Shown: positions 25,251-33,327 of the stretch, piece after piece | How positions within the stretch are numbered: position 1 is the stretch's first letter | Layout of the letters: every line of letters starts with the position of its first letter | Assembly (NCBI GenBank): GCA_016929905.1 | Contig: JAFGHX010000442.1 | Coordinates: forward strand, 1 to 58,914 | Direction of reading: 5' to 3' | DNA length: 58,914 bases | DNA from: Kiritimatiellia bacterium | GTDB taxonomy: Bacteria; Verrucomicrobiota; Kiritimatiellia; JAFGHX01 | Notes under the pieces: model-generated | Seen by the model: the letters and a program-made list of their open reading frames with translations, nothing else | Told to the model about the DNA's origin: nothing | Databases searched by the model: none | Program-made: the position numbers and the translations under genes

Positions 25251-26120
25251 TCATTCCACTCGCATGCGCACGGCGCCCGTGTCCGTCCCCTCGTTTCCGG
25301 CGAAATTCACCGCGCGTACGGCGTAGAAGTAGTCGCCGTTGTGCGCGAAGGCGTTGTCGTCGCAAAATGGATTCGCGGCCTCCAACAGAAGGTGCCGCGC
25401 GTCGCGCGCGAACGCGGGGTGCAGGCCGCGGTACACGCGGAAAGCCGCGATTCCCGCCGCCGACTGCGGCGGCGCCCACGCCAGACGCACGCCCTCCTTC
25501 CCGAGCACGGCGGACGGCGTCGGCGCGGGTTGCGGCGGTTCCAGCGCCGTGCCCGTCCCGAACACCACATTGTCCAGGTCGAACGCGATCGGCGCGCGCT
25601 TGTCGTTGCGCTGGAGCCAGAAGCCGGCGCCGGTCAGCGGCGTGCCCGGGTCGATCCCGAGAAACTTCACCTCCAGCCGGAACGTGCCCCAGGAGCCGTC
25701 GGACGGCATCCAGAAGGACTTGGTCACGTTCTTCTTGCGCTTCGTATCGTTGATTTGCACCTCAACCCGCCCGCCGCCCGGCTTCCGGGCCGAGAACCCG
25801 AGCCAGGTGTCCTCCTGCGCGACGAAGTTCACGTTGCGCCGCGCGCCGACCCACTTGCCCGTATGCGGGCCGACCTTCAGGAACCCCTTGCTCCCCATCG
25901 CTCCGTCGCCCGCCCCAACGGCGATCGGCGTCTCGTATCCGCCCGCCCAACCGGCCGGCACGGCCGGCGCTTCGAAACCATGCGCGGCGTGAACCTGGCC
26001 GCGGCTGCCGGACGGTTGCGGGGCCTGCTCGCGCGGCCCCGCGAAGCACAGCGCCCCGGCCCAGGCGCCCACCGCAACACGCCACCCCCACACTCCTGCC
26101 TGCCGTTTTCTAATTTGCAT
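25251..26120 (-). CDS. Secreted protein with carbohydrate-binding-like and FN3 domains
   Basis: This 289-residue protein starts with a basic and hydrophobic signal segment (KRQAGVWGWRVAVGAWAGAL). A jelly-roll domain follows (GFEAPAVPAGW to FDLDNVVFG, about residues 45-190), like DUF4465/CBM-type modules, and then a fibronectin type III domain (VRLAWAPPQSAAGIAAFRVYRG, last 90 residues). The ATG at 26120 lies inside an AATTTGCAT..ATGCA palindrome, 10 bp after the stop of the upstream DUF4091 gene, with GAGG 12 nt away. It probably binds a glycan outside the cell. No catalytic motif is visible. Confidence 0.7.
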   Translation of the reverse strand: MQIRKRQAGVWGWRVAVGAWAGALCFAGPREQAPQPSGSRGQVHAAHGFEAPAVPAGWAGGYETPIAVGAGDGAMGSKGFLKVGPHTGKWVGARRNVNFVAQEDTWLGFSARKPGGGRVEVQINDTKRKKNVTKSFWMPSDGSWGTFRLEVKFLGIDPGTPLTGAGFWLQRNDKRAPIAFDLDNVVFGTGTALEPPQPAPTPSAVLGKEGVRLAWAPPQSAAGIAAFRVYRGLHPAFARDARHLLLEAANPFCDDNAFAHNGDYFYAVRAVNFAGNEGTDTGAVRMRVE

Positions 26121-26130
26121 AATGCAATTT
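26112..26130. promoter_or_regulatory. TTTGCAT palindrome, second site
   Basis: AATTTGCATAATGCAATTT is an imperfect palindrome that covers the start codon of the FN3 gene and the stop of the gene before it. It matches the site at 20054-20072 in 15 of 19 positions. Bound protein here would block translation-start-proximal transcription or act as a roadblock. Confidence 0.5.
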
Positions 26131-28205
26131 TACCTCGTGCTGGGCTGTCTGTCAAGGGCGGCTGGCGGCGCGGGCCGCCGTGTGCCGCACGCGGCGATCC
26201 GCCATCCGCCATCCTCGAGCCGCGATTCCCGTGCTCCTCGCGCGGCCGCCGGCCATACCGCCGCCCGCGCGGCCTGCAGCCGCATGATCTCACGCGCGAT
26301 CTGCATGCGCCAGATGTCGAACGTCGGGCCCGGCGTCTGAGCGGCGAAACCCGTGTTGGCCGGTGTCGAATTGACGCCGCGCCGTAACGGGAGCTGGAAG
26401 ACGATGTCGTTCGCGACTTGTTCTGCCCGTTCCGCGGCGTCGTGCAACGCGGCATGGCCGCAGGTGCGGCATTCCGAGATCAGCTCGCGCAAGGTGAGCA
26501 CGTAGCGATAATCGTCAATGCCTTCCCGGATCCCTTCGAGCGCAAGCGTGGGCAGCGGCCCGTCGGGCGACGGATAGGCGTACCATCGCCCGTTCTCTCC
26601 CGTCTCCGCCTCGTGATAGGCGTCATCGGCGTCGCTCGCCGGCCATTGGTACGCGAACTGGTAGTATCCTCGCGCCCCGGTTCGGAGTATCTGCAACCCG
26701 TACGCCGTGCGACAGTTCACGATGCTCCAATCGTCCGCGCCGCAGTTGTAGAGCCAGAGCGTCTTGCCGGCGCGTGCCGTGCGTTCCACGACGCCCCGGT
26801 CCACCCACTCGTAGATTCTCACATCGAGGTGCCGGTCGATCGCGCGCCGCTCCGCGTCGTCGTACTGGCGTTCGCCGTTCGTCTTGTTCAGGCTGTTGAT
26901 CGTGACGCCGCTGGTGCCGCCCTCCTCCTTGATCAACTTCAGAAAATGTGCGGCCGCCCGCTTGTGGGCCTCGCTGTTGCCTGTGCCGTCGATGGGCGTG
27001 AGCACGAGCGGCGGCCAGCGCTCCGCCCGCGCGAGCCGCAACAGCTCACGGACGCCGCACCGAAACGCGGCGTCCATGTCGGGTGTTGAGCCCGGGTACT
27101 TCCAGCCTGATCTGTCCCGCGACGACCCCAGCGTCCCAAGGGACGGGTAGTCGCCCTCCTTTCTCAGGGCGTACCGGATCCCGTAGGTGAGCATGCTCCA
27201 GGGTGTGAAGGTCGACACGGGCACCTCGCGCGACAACAAACCGGTCTCCAGCCCGGCGCGGACGAAGTCGGCATACGAGATCCAGCTGTGCCCCAGCCCG
27301 GCTTCGGCGTAGTCGGCGTGGACCACGCCGTCGCTCTTGGTGAACTTCGGGGAGATGCCCAGATCGATTCCGTTCAGCCCGTGATCGCGCAACAGGATCA
27401 TGTGCTTCTTCACCATCGCCAACGCGGCTGCCCGGCTCTCACCCCAGTACCGGCCTTTGCTGCGCTTGTCGACGGCCCAGTACACGCCGAACGAAACGTC
27501 GGCTTTGCGCAGTTCGAAGGGAAGCACGCGCACGTTCAGCGCCAGCGCACCGGGCTCCGCGTTGCCGCACGTGAACCGGACGGCCGAGGTGTAGACCCCC
27601 GGCACGGCATCGGCCGGCGCAAAGACCGTGAGCCAAAACTGGCGCGTCGTGCCCGCCGCCACGCGCTCGACCGGGCGGCGCTCCAGAATCTTGGGATACA
27701 CCTTGCTCCGCGTCTCGGACAGCGCCTTCGGATGATAGCGCACCGCGCGGACATCGATGTTCCCGGCGGCAATTCTGTTTCCCGCCGAATCGAGCAAATC
27801 GTCCACCTCGACCCGCACGGACGTCAACTCGCGCACAGCGTGCACGCTGAAGGTGAGCGGCTCGAACTCGCCCTGTGCCAGGAAACAGCGCAGCGGTGCG
27901 CCGGCATCGGCCGCGTCGGGAATCGTGCGCGGAAAGATCAGCTCCTGATAATGCCTGCTGAACAGGACGTACCCCTTGGCCCGCGCAGATTCCGCAAGCA
28001 CCGCGGGCAGCGCCCCCGCTTCCGCCGGCCGGTCCCAGGCGGGCGGCAGCGTCTCGGATTCCGGATACGGGCACGTCGCGCCCTGTACGCGGAAGCTCGC
28101 CGGCGCGGCGGTGGCGCCGGTGACGGTCGCGAGTAGGAGCGCGGCGGCGGGCGCAGCGGTCCCGAAACCTATCCGCCGTCCCGTCAGGATGAACATGTCG
28201 CCCAT
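26130..28205 (-). CDS. Secreted DUF4091 protein
   Basis: A 691-residue protein with a signal peptide (FGTAAPAAALLLATVTGATA). A beta-sandwich domain (about residues 90-240, LRCFLAQGEFEPLTFSVHA) is followed by a TIM-barrel-like domain with PIDGTGNSEAHKRAA, where the other paralogue has PIDEPGNS. The end has the DUF4091 signature GIREGIDDYRYVLTLRELI. The DE to DG change suggests a lost or shifted catalytic acid. The start at 28205 has AAGG 7 nt upstream; an ATG at 28196 is also possible. It lies 68 bp downstream of the FecR/LamG gene, and its AT-rich palindromic 3' end adjoins the FN3 gene. Confidence 0.78.
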   Translation of the reverse strand: MGDMFILTGRRIGFGTAAPAAALLLATVTGATAAPASFRVQGATCPYPESETLPPAWDRPAEAGALPAVLAESARAKGYVLFSRHYQELIFPRTIPDAADAGAPLRCFLAQGEFEPLTFSVHAVRELTSVRVEVDDLLDSAGNRIAAGNIDVRAVRYHPKALSETRSKVYPKILERRPVERVAAGTTRQFWLTVFAPADAVPGVYTSAVRFTCGNAEPGALALNVRVLPFELRKADVSFGVYWAVDKRSKGRYWGESRAAALAMVKKHMILLRDHGLNGIDLGISPKFTKSDGVVHADYAEAGLGHSWISYADFVRAGLETGLLSREVPVSTFTPWSMLTYGIRYALRKEGDYPSLGTLGSSRDRSGWKYPGSTPDMDAAFRCGVRELLRLARAERWPPLVLTPIDGTGNSEAHKRAAAHFLKLIKEEGGTSGVTINSLNKTNGERQYDDAERRAIDRHLDVRIYEWVDRGVVERTARAGKTLWLYNCGADDWSIVNCRTAYGLQILRTGARGYYQFAYQWPASDADDAYHEAETGENGRWYAYPSPDGPLPTLALEGIREGIDDYRYVLTLRELISECRTCGHAALHDAAERAEQVANDIVFQLPLRRGVNSTPANTGFAAQTPGPTFDIWRMQIAREIMRLQAARAAVWPAAARGARESRLEDGGWRIAACGTRRPAPPAALDRQPSTR

Positions 28206-28272
28206 CTGCAAGCCTTTGTCCTATCCTCTGTCCGGACCTTTGTCCGAGCCGCGCCGGGATTCCTGCAGGCCG

Positions 28273-29853
28273 TCAACCATCACGCATGCTCTGCGCATAC
28301 CACCCCTCAGGAATACTCTCCATCCTCACGCGGTTGACATCCAGAGCGCCTTCGTTCACCCGGAGGCCGAACGCGGCCGGGAGGCCTTCCCCGACGGAAA
28401 AGACACCAACCCGGGCGCCGTCAACGTAGAGCCTGGCGCAGCCCTGCTCCGCCATCAGAACGAGTGTATGCCAATCGGAAGGCGCAAGCCCTGTTTGGGC
28501 CGTCCATGCCGGTTGCTGTTCCCCCGGTCCGCCGGCCGCGGGCTGCCAGGCCCATCGTCCCTTGCCGTTTGTTGCCGTGCAGGCCAGGACTGAAGGCTCG
28601 TGCCCCACAGCGTGGCCCCTGGCCTGGATATCCAAGGCGAATCGTGTCGAGGAATCGTCGTTACCGGTGGTGCGATGCCGGCCGGGCGCGAGTCGGAACT
28701 TCCAGACAAGCTGGAATTCCCTCCGAAACTCGCGCGTGATCTGGAGCGACGAGCCGCCATACAGCCGCACGTACGATTCCCCCGTACGCTCCACGGCCAG
28801 TCGGAACCGGCCGGTGGCTATGGACTCACGGTCGAGCAGGCGGTAATCGGAAAAATCCAATACCACCGGCACGTCCTCGCCCGGCCCCGAGGCCCGGCGA
28901 ATGAGCGTCTCGGCCGTGCGCTTGGCGGCCTCATGCAGCATCGACTCCGCGGGGGCGGGCCCGCTCTCGCCGAGCGCGGCGCTCGACGGCGGCGTCATCT
29001 CCAGGGATTGCGCCCCCCGCCGCAGCACCGTCTTGCCGTCGAAGAGGCTGACAGAGGTCTGTCGTTCATCCGCGCTCACAAAGAACGTGGTGCCGCGCAC
29101 CTCCACTTCGCCCCGACCGGTGGCCACGACGAGAGCCGCCCCGTCCAGCGGGGGCAGGTCGAAATGCGCGGAGCCCTGCTTCAAGACGAACCTGGCGCGG
29201 CGCGTGCGTTTCGGGAACGCCATCGCCGTGCCGGAATCGAGCACGACCGCACCCCCCCCCCGCAAGGCGACCCGCATCGGCGTATCGGGACCTGTCGTGA
29301 CCTCGGCGCCGGCCAGGATGTGGGTGCCCGTGCCGGCGCTCCACGCCACCGCACGCGACCGCCACGGCCTCTTGAGCCGGGCCAGGCCCCAGTACCCGCC
29401 GCTGACAACAGCCGCGGCCACCAGGGCGGCGGCGGCCATGCCAGCGACCCGCCGCCACGAGAACCACGGCACGACGCGCCCGGCTCGTCGGCCGCCGCTC
29501 GGCCCGGCGCCGGGCCGAGCGGGTTCGCGCAGCACAACGGTGTCGCCGGCCGCCCGCTCCTCCGGCAGCCCCGCGCTGCGCTTGCCGAGCACTTCGGCCA
29601 CGGAGACGATCGTCGTCGCGCGCCGCTCTTCCGACGCACACTCAAAAATGAGGCGCGCGCGCCGCTCCACCTCCGCGCGCGTGTCCTGCCGCGCGGCGGC
29701 GGCCAGCTCGATGTGAAGCCGCGCTTGCCCCTCGAACTGAACGCGCCGCACGGCGTCGCTGCGCACCGCCAGTTCCAGCGCCGTGCGGCCGGGCGCGTCC
29801 AGCGTCCCGTCCAGGAAGCCCTGCGTCAAGATGGCAAAGTCTTCGTCCTTCAT
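28273..29853 (-). CDS. FecR/LamG-domain membrane regulator (putative anti-sigma)
   Basis: A 526-residue protein. It has a cytoplasmic N-terminus of about 150 residues (KDEDFAILTQGFLDGTLD, typical of FecR-type anti-sigma heads in PVC bacteria) and one membrane helix (VAGMAAAALVAAAVVSGGY). A FecR domain follows (GTHILAGAEVTTGPDTPMRV, with AHFDLPP and VRGTTFFV), then a C-terminal LamG-like jelly roll of about 190 residues. It would bind the ECF factor inside and sense something, perhaps glycan, outside. Its ATG overlaps the sigma gene stop by 4 bp. A run of ten G (29252-29261 as C on plus) lies in the FecR coding part, so slippage could switch it off. Confidence 0.82.
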   Translation of the reverse strand: MKDEDFAILTQGFLDGTLDAPGRTALELAVRSDAVRRVQFEGQARLHIELAAAARQDTRAEVERRARLIFECASEERRATTIVSVAEVLGKRSAGLPEERAAGDTVVLREPARPGAGPSGGRRAGRVVPWFSWRRVAGMAAAALVAAAVVSGGYWGLARLKRPWRSRAVAWSAGTGTHILAGAEVTTGPDTPMRVALRGGGAVVLDSGTAMAFPKRTRRARFVLKQGSAHFDLPPLDGAALVVATGRGEVEVRGTTFFVSADERQTSVSLFDGKTVLRRGAQSLEMTPPSSAALGESGPAPAESMLHEAAKRTAETLIRRASGPGEDVPVVLDFSDYRLLDRESIATGRFRLAVERTGESYVRLYGGSSLQITREFRREFQLVWKFRLAPGRHRTTGNDDSSTRFALDIQARGHAVGHEPSVLACTATNGKGRWAWQPAAGGPGEQQPAWTAQTGLAPSDWHTLVLMAEQGCARLYVDGARVGVFSVGEGLPAAFGLRVNEGALDVNRVRMESIPEGWYAQSMRDG

Positions 29854-30425
29854 GGCGTTTCCCGCGGCGGCGGCGCCCCCGCCATCATGCACTGCCGCAA
29901 TGTCTCCCGGATCCTGAACAGCGTGACGGCAACCCAGTTCTCCGATTTCTCGAACAGCTCGGCCAGCTTGCGCAAGGGCGAGCGATCCACGTACTTGCGC
30001 CGGACCAGTTCGCGCGAGCGCGCCGGCAGCTTCTCCAGACAGACCAGCAGACGCTGTTCGGCTTCCGCCCTGTGCTCGTCCGCACGTTCCGCCGATTCGA
30101 GACCGGACTTCACCAGCAGCCCTTCCAGTACGTGTTGTTCCACCGCCAGGTACCGCTCCCGCTCGCGCAGGTGTTTCAGGAGCAGGTTCTTGGCAATACC
30201 CTTCAGCCAGGAGAGAAACGTGCCGCGCAACTGGTACTTGTGGATGTTCTCGTAGCTCGTGACCAGCGCCGCCTGCAATACCTCTTCGACCATGTCCACC
30301 GAACTCGCGTGCACCGAGAGAAAGATGCGGACCTCCTTCTGCACGGCAGCGACGATCTCGGTGAAATACTCGTTCTCGCCGTCCTGAACCTTCCGGATCA
30401 GGCTGTCGAGCTCTTCCGGGCCCAT
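29850..30425 (-). CDS. ECF sigma factor, Rhodopirellula/Verrucomicrobium type
   Basis: This 191-residue factor has sigma region 2 (YFTEIVAAVQKEVRIFLSVH, VEEVLQAALVTSYENIHKY with GTFLSWLKGIAKN) and region 4 (CLEKLPARSRELVRRKYVD with a helix-turn-helix at SPLRKLAELFEKSENWVAVT). No region 3 is present, so it is an ECF factor. It directs RNA polymerase to a small regulon and is presumably held by the coupled FecR protein. The start at 30425 has a perfect GGGGGAGGA SD; an ATG six codons upstream has none. A direct repeat, GTAATAT-N14-GTAATACGG, lies 20-49 nt upstream. Confidence 0.9.
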   Translation of the reverse strand: MGPEELDSLIRKVQDGENEYFTEIVAAVQKEVRIFLSVHASSVDMVEEVLQAALVTSYENIHKYQLRGTFLSWLKGIAKNLLLKHLRERERYLAVEQHVLEGLLVKSGLESAERADEHRAEAEQRLLVCLEKLPARSRELVRRKYVDRSPLRKLAELFEKSENWVAVTLFRIRETLRQCMMAGAPPPRETP

Positions 30426-30444
30426 TCGGCAGTCCTCCCCCATA

Positions 30445-30474
30445 CCGTATTACACCTCCCCCCCGCGATATTAC
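30445..30474 (-). promoter_or_regulatory. GTAATA direct-repeat site before the sigma gene
   Basis: Read on the minus strand: GTAATAT (30474-30468), 14 nt, then GTAATACGG (30453-30445). The two GTAATA copies are 21 bp apart, two helical turns. The same arrangement is at 40723-40694. A -10-like TAATAT with CCGACA 17 nt upstream also overlaps it. It is either a promoter or an activator/repressor site; the close SD argues for a short leader. Confidence 0.55.
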
Positions 30475-30540
30475 GGGAGAAGCGGCAGTTTGTCGGGCTT
30501 TTTTCCCGTGAGCGAGGTCGCGGGCTGAGCGGGGACGCGG

Positions 30541-32628
30541 CTACTGCGGGAAAATCCAGTAGCGCACCGGCTCAAAGCCGGTCATGAAGTAGTAGACGGC
30601 GCCCGCAATCATGAAGACCAGCCCCCCGATCAGGTCGCCGGCAATCACGCCCACCATGAGCGGCACGCCGCGGCGGTAGACCCCGCCGCCGCCGAACCGG
30701 ACAATCGCGGCCTTGATCAGCCAGCCGATCAGGAAACTGGCCGCAAACAGGCGGCCCGGGGAGGTGAACGCGACCAGGAAGATCACCGGATGCAACGGCC
30801 ATCGGGAAAAGCGACGCCGTATCAGCGCGCAGAGCGTGAACAGCCCGAATCCCGCCAACAGAAAGCCCACGTACCGCCCGTTCGGCCGAATGGCCGCCAG
30901 CCGCGCCCAGTCCGACAGCTCGAGCGACTGCTCCAGGGCCCCGTCCGCCTTCAATTCCTGCACATGCGTGTCCATCAGGAAGAAAGTCGATTTCGGAACC
31001 CAGTTCGTGGCATAGCCGTCCGCGAAGCTCACACCCCTGTCGTACTGCAGCCACAGCACCACGGTCAGCCCCGCGGCAAGCCCCGCCACCAGCACGCCGC
31101 CCATGATCAGCGCCAGCCGCCCTTTCCGGACGCCCGTGTCTTCGGCAATGCGAAGCGCGTTGACGATGAACGGCATCATGCACTCCCGCGGATTGCGGCA
31201 GAGGATCACCGTGATCAACGTCATCACAACAAGGATCTGAGGGCCGATCGCCGTCGCCCCGAACACACCCAACAGAACGCCCGACGCGTACCAGTTGCTT
31301 TGCATGAAGAACAGGCCGGTCTCCGCACAGACGCGGCTCATCACCGTGTAGGTGACGATCAGCAGCGCCGTCAGCAACAGGGCGAACGGCAGGGCGACCC
31401 CCATGTGCACCATCATGACGACGGCCAGCGCCGTCATCAGAACGAATAGGCGCATGCCCCAGACCGCCGAGGGTTCGGGATCGGGAGCCGGGCGCCACGC
31501 CGCAACGGCCGCGCGCAGCACGCGCCCGTAGTATGCCCTGCCGTTGTAGACAATCAGAATCGCCAGCGCCAGGTACGCGCCTACACCCGGCGCGCTGTGG
31601 TCCCAGGCGCCCAGATAGGAACCGCCGATCGTGACGCCGGCGACGAGGAAGGCAGCGGAGAAGAGGCCACAGAAGATCCCCGCCATCCCCAGGCTGAACG
31701 AGATGTCCGAGGGCAGAAAGTACGCGAAGGCAACCACCGAAAAGTAGACCGTCGAGTAAAACAGTTCGTTGCTGCCCGGCGTGGATGCAAGCAGCGGAAA
31801 CAGCTCCCGCAGCGGACGCAGGTTCACGGCGTGGGGAATAGGGTCGAACCGCGGGAACCAGGCCTGCAGTCCGTTGATGAGGCGAACACAGAGAACCGGG
31901 GCCAGCCCCCACCAGAAGAGCCGGCTTCGCAGAACCGGCGGCTGGGCGTGCGCGCCGTCGGCAGGGCCGGCCGCGCCCTCCGTACCCTCCCCGCGTGCCG
32001 GCGCCGAGCCGCCCGAGAGAAGCTGAACAAAGCGGGCCACCGGATACACGAGGTGTTCATGCGACACCCACTGCCTGTGCAGGACCAGGGACAGCCCGAT
32101 CAGCCCGATCATCAAGGCAAGAAAGAGCGGAATCCAGTTCAGCAGCGGCGCGCGCCAGGCCCGCCACGGAATCTTCCCGAGTCCGATGTGCCCGCCCTCC
32201 GCGCCCATCCCTCTGAGGTAGCCGCCCACGACTTCCTCGCTGTCCGCCCCGCCGTTCGGCAACAGGCTCGGCGGTACGTACGAAAGCAACTGGTTTTCCT
32301 GCCACGAGTGCATGGCCTTCTCGTAGTGCATCGGCAGCGTCAACACCTGGGTGAACGCCCGCAGAAAGCCCATCCCGGGCACCACGCATACGGCGAACGG
32401 CAGAGCAACCATCACGCCCAGTTCCGCGGCCCGGAACTGGAGCTGTGGCCGGATCCAATGCAGCACCGGATTCACCAGCAGCACAAGCAGAACCAACACC
32501 CCCATCACCGAGACCGGAAAGTGGTTGCCTACCATCGACGTCTGGCCCATGTAGGCGTCGTTGAAATGACCGCCCACCGCGAGCAGCAACGCGAGCAGGG
32601 CCCCAATGACGAGTGCACGTATGGACAT
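30541..32628 (-). CDS. DUF6785/DUF6784-type polytopic membrane protein (OPT-like)
   Basis: A 695-residue protein with about 14 hydrophobic segments. It starts with MSIRALVIGALLALLLAVGG and a conserved-looking HFNDAYMGQTSMVGNHFPVS. A family-like block, HEHLVYPVARFVQLL, follows a cytoplasmic loop. SDISFSLGMAGIFCGLFSAAF and GLFFMQSNWYASG are further conserved segments. The pattern matches the DUF6785 proteins common in Planctomycetota and relatives, which resemble oligopeptide transporters; the substrate is unknown. A GGGGATACC SD precedes the start. It lies upstream of, and on the same strand as, the ECF gene, but is separated from it by the GTAATA region. Confidence 0.75.
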   Translation of the reverse strand: MSIRALVIGALLALLLAVGGHFNDAYMGQTSMVGNHFPVSVMGVLVLLVLLVNPVLHWIRPQLQFRAAELGVMVALPFAVCVVPGMGFLRAFTQVLTLPMHYEKAMHSWQENQLLSYVPPSLLPNGGADSEEVVGGYLRGMGAEGGHIGLGKIPWRAWRAPLLNWIPLFLALMIGLIGLSLVLHRQWVSHEHLVYPVARFVQLLSGGSAPARGEGTEGAAGPADGAHAQPPVLRSRLFWWGLAPVLCVRLINGLQAWFPRFDPIPHAVNLRPLRELFPLLASTPGSNELFYSTVYFSVVAFAYFLPSDISFSLGMAGIFCGLFSAAFLVAGVTIGGSYLGAWDHSAPGVGAYLALAILIVYNGRAYYGRVLRAAVAAWRPAPDPEPSAVWGMRLFVLMTALAVVMMVHMGVALPFALLLTALLIVTYTVMSRVCAETGLFFMQSNWYASGVLLGVFGATAIGPQILVVMTLITVILCRNPRECMMPFIVNALRIAEDTGVRKGRLALIMGGVLVAGLAAGLTVVLWLQYDRGVSFADGYATNWVPKSTFFLMDTHVQELKADGALEQSLELSDWARLAAIRPNGRYVGFLLAGFGLFTLCALIRRRFSRWPLHPVIFLVAFTSPGRLFAASFLIGWLIKAAIVRFGGGGVYRRGVPLMVGVIAGDLIGGLVFMIAGAVYYFMTGFEPVRYWIFPQ

Positions 32629-32750
32629 GGTATCCCCTGTACAACATTCGCGCCGTTTGGTAGCCTGTGCAGGTCAAATCGCGCGAACGCACCGGTCAGA
32701 CTCTCTTTGTCTTACTCTTTGGCGTAGACTTTGTCGAGAAACGTGATGAC

Positions 32751-33200
32751 ATGATCCTGCGAGTAAAAAGGCTGACGGAAGACGCCACGCTGCCGCAGTA
32801 CGCACATCCCGGCGATGCCGGCGCGGACCTGTTCGCCAACGAACGCATGGCGATTCCGCCGGGCGAATCCAGAACGGTCAAAACCGGCATCTCCATCGAA
32901 CTGCCGCCCGGGACCGAAGCCCAGGTGCGGCCGCGCAGCGGACTGGCCGCCAAGCGGCAGGTAACCGTTCTGAACACGCCGGGCACGATCGACGAGGGAT
33001 ACCGCGGCGAGGTCTGCGTGATCCTCATCAATCTCGGACGCGAGCCGTTCGAGGTCGAGAAAGGCATGCGGATCGCGCAGATGGTCGTCAAACCGGTCAT
33101 CCGTGTGGCAATCGAAGAAGCCGATGCGCTCTCCGAAACACAGCGGGGCGAAGGCGGATTCGGTTCGACGGGCGGCGTGGACCGGCGTCGGGAAGAGTAA
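32751..33200 (+). CDS. dut: dUTP diphosphatase
   Basis: A 149-residue trimeric-type dUTPase that hydrolyses dUTP to dUMP and pyrophosphate. Motif 1 is HPGDAGADLFA, motif 2 PGESRTVKTGISIELP, motif 3 RPRSGLAAKRQVTVLNTPG with TIDEGYRGE, motif 4 EKGMRIAQMV, and the P-loop-like motif 5 at the C-terminus is RGEGGFGSTG. All five motifs are intact and length is normal. The ATG at 32751 is preceded by only a weak SD; the longer frame upstream has no support. It lies 127 bp upstream of a thymidylate synthase-like gene, which would use its product dUMP. Confidence 0.95.
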   Translation: MILRVKRLTEDATLPQYAHPGDAGADLFANERMAIPPGESRTVKTGISIELPPGTEAQVRPRSGLAAKRQVTVLNTPGTIDEGYRGEVCVILINLGREPFEVEKGMRIAQMVVKPVIRVAIEEADALSETQRGEGGFGSTGGVDRRREE

Positions 33201-33216
33201 GGCGCCGGATGCGACA

Positions 33217-33287
33217 GACGGAGTGTCAGGTGTCAGGCCGGATTGCTGATCCTGAACACTGACACCTGAACACTGACACCTGAAACC
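33217..33287. repeat. GTGTCAGG direct and inverted repeats
   Basis: GTGTCAGGTGTCAGG on the left and tandem CTGAACACTGACAC units on the right form direct repeats and an imperfect hairpin between dut and the thymidylate synthase-like gene. A related GTCAGGTGTCAGGG is at 12391-12404. Confidence 0.75.
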
Positions 33288-33327
33288 TTCTGCCGCGGCC
33301 GGCAGGCTGCACGGAGGAGACAAGACG

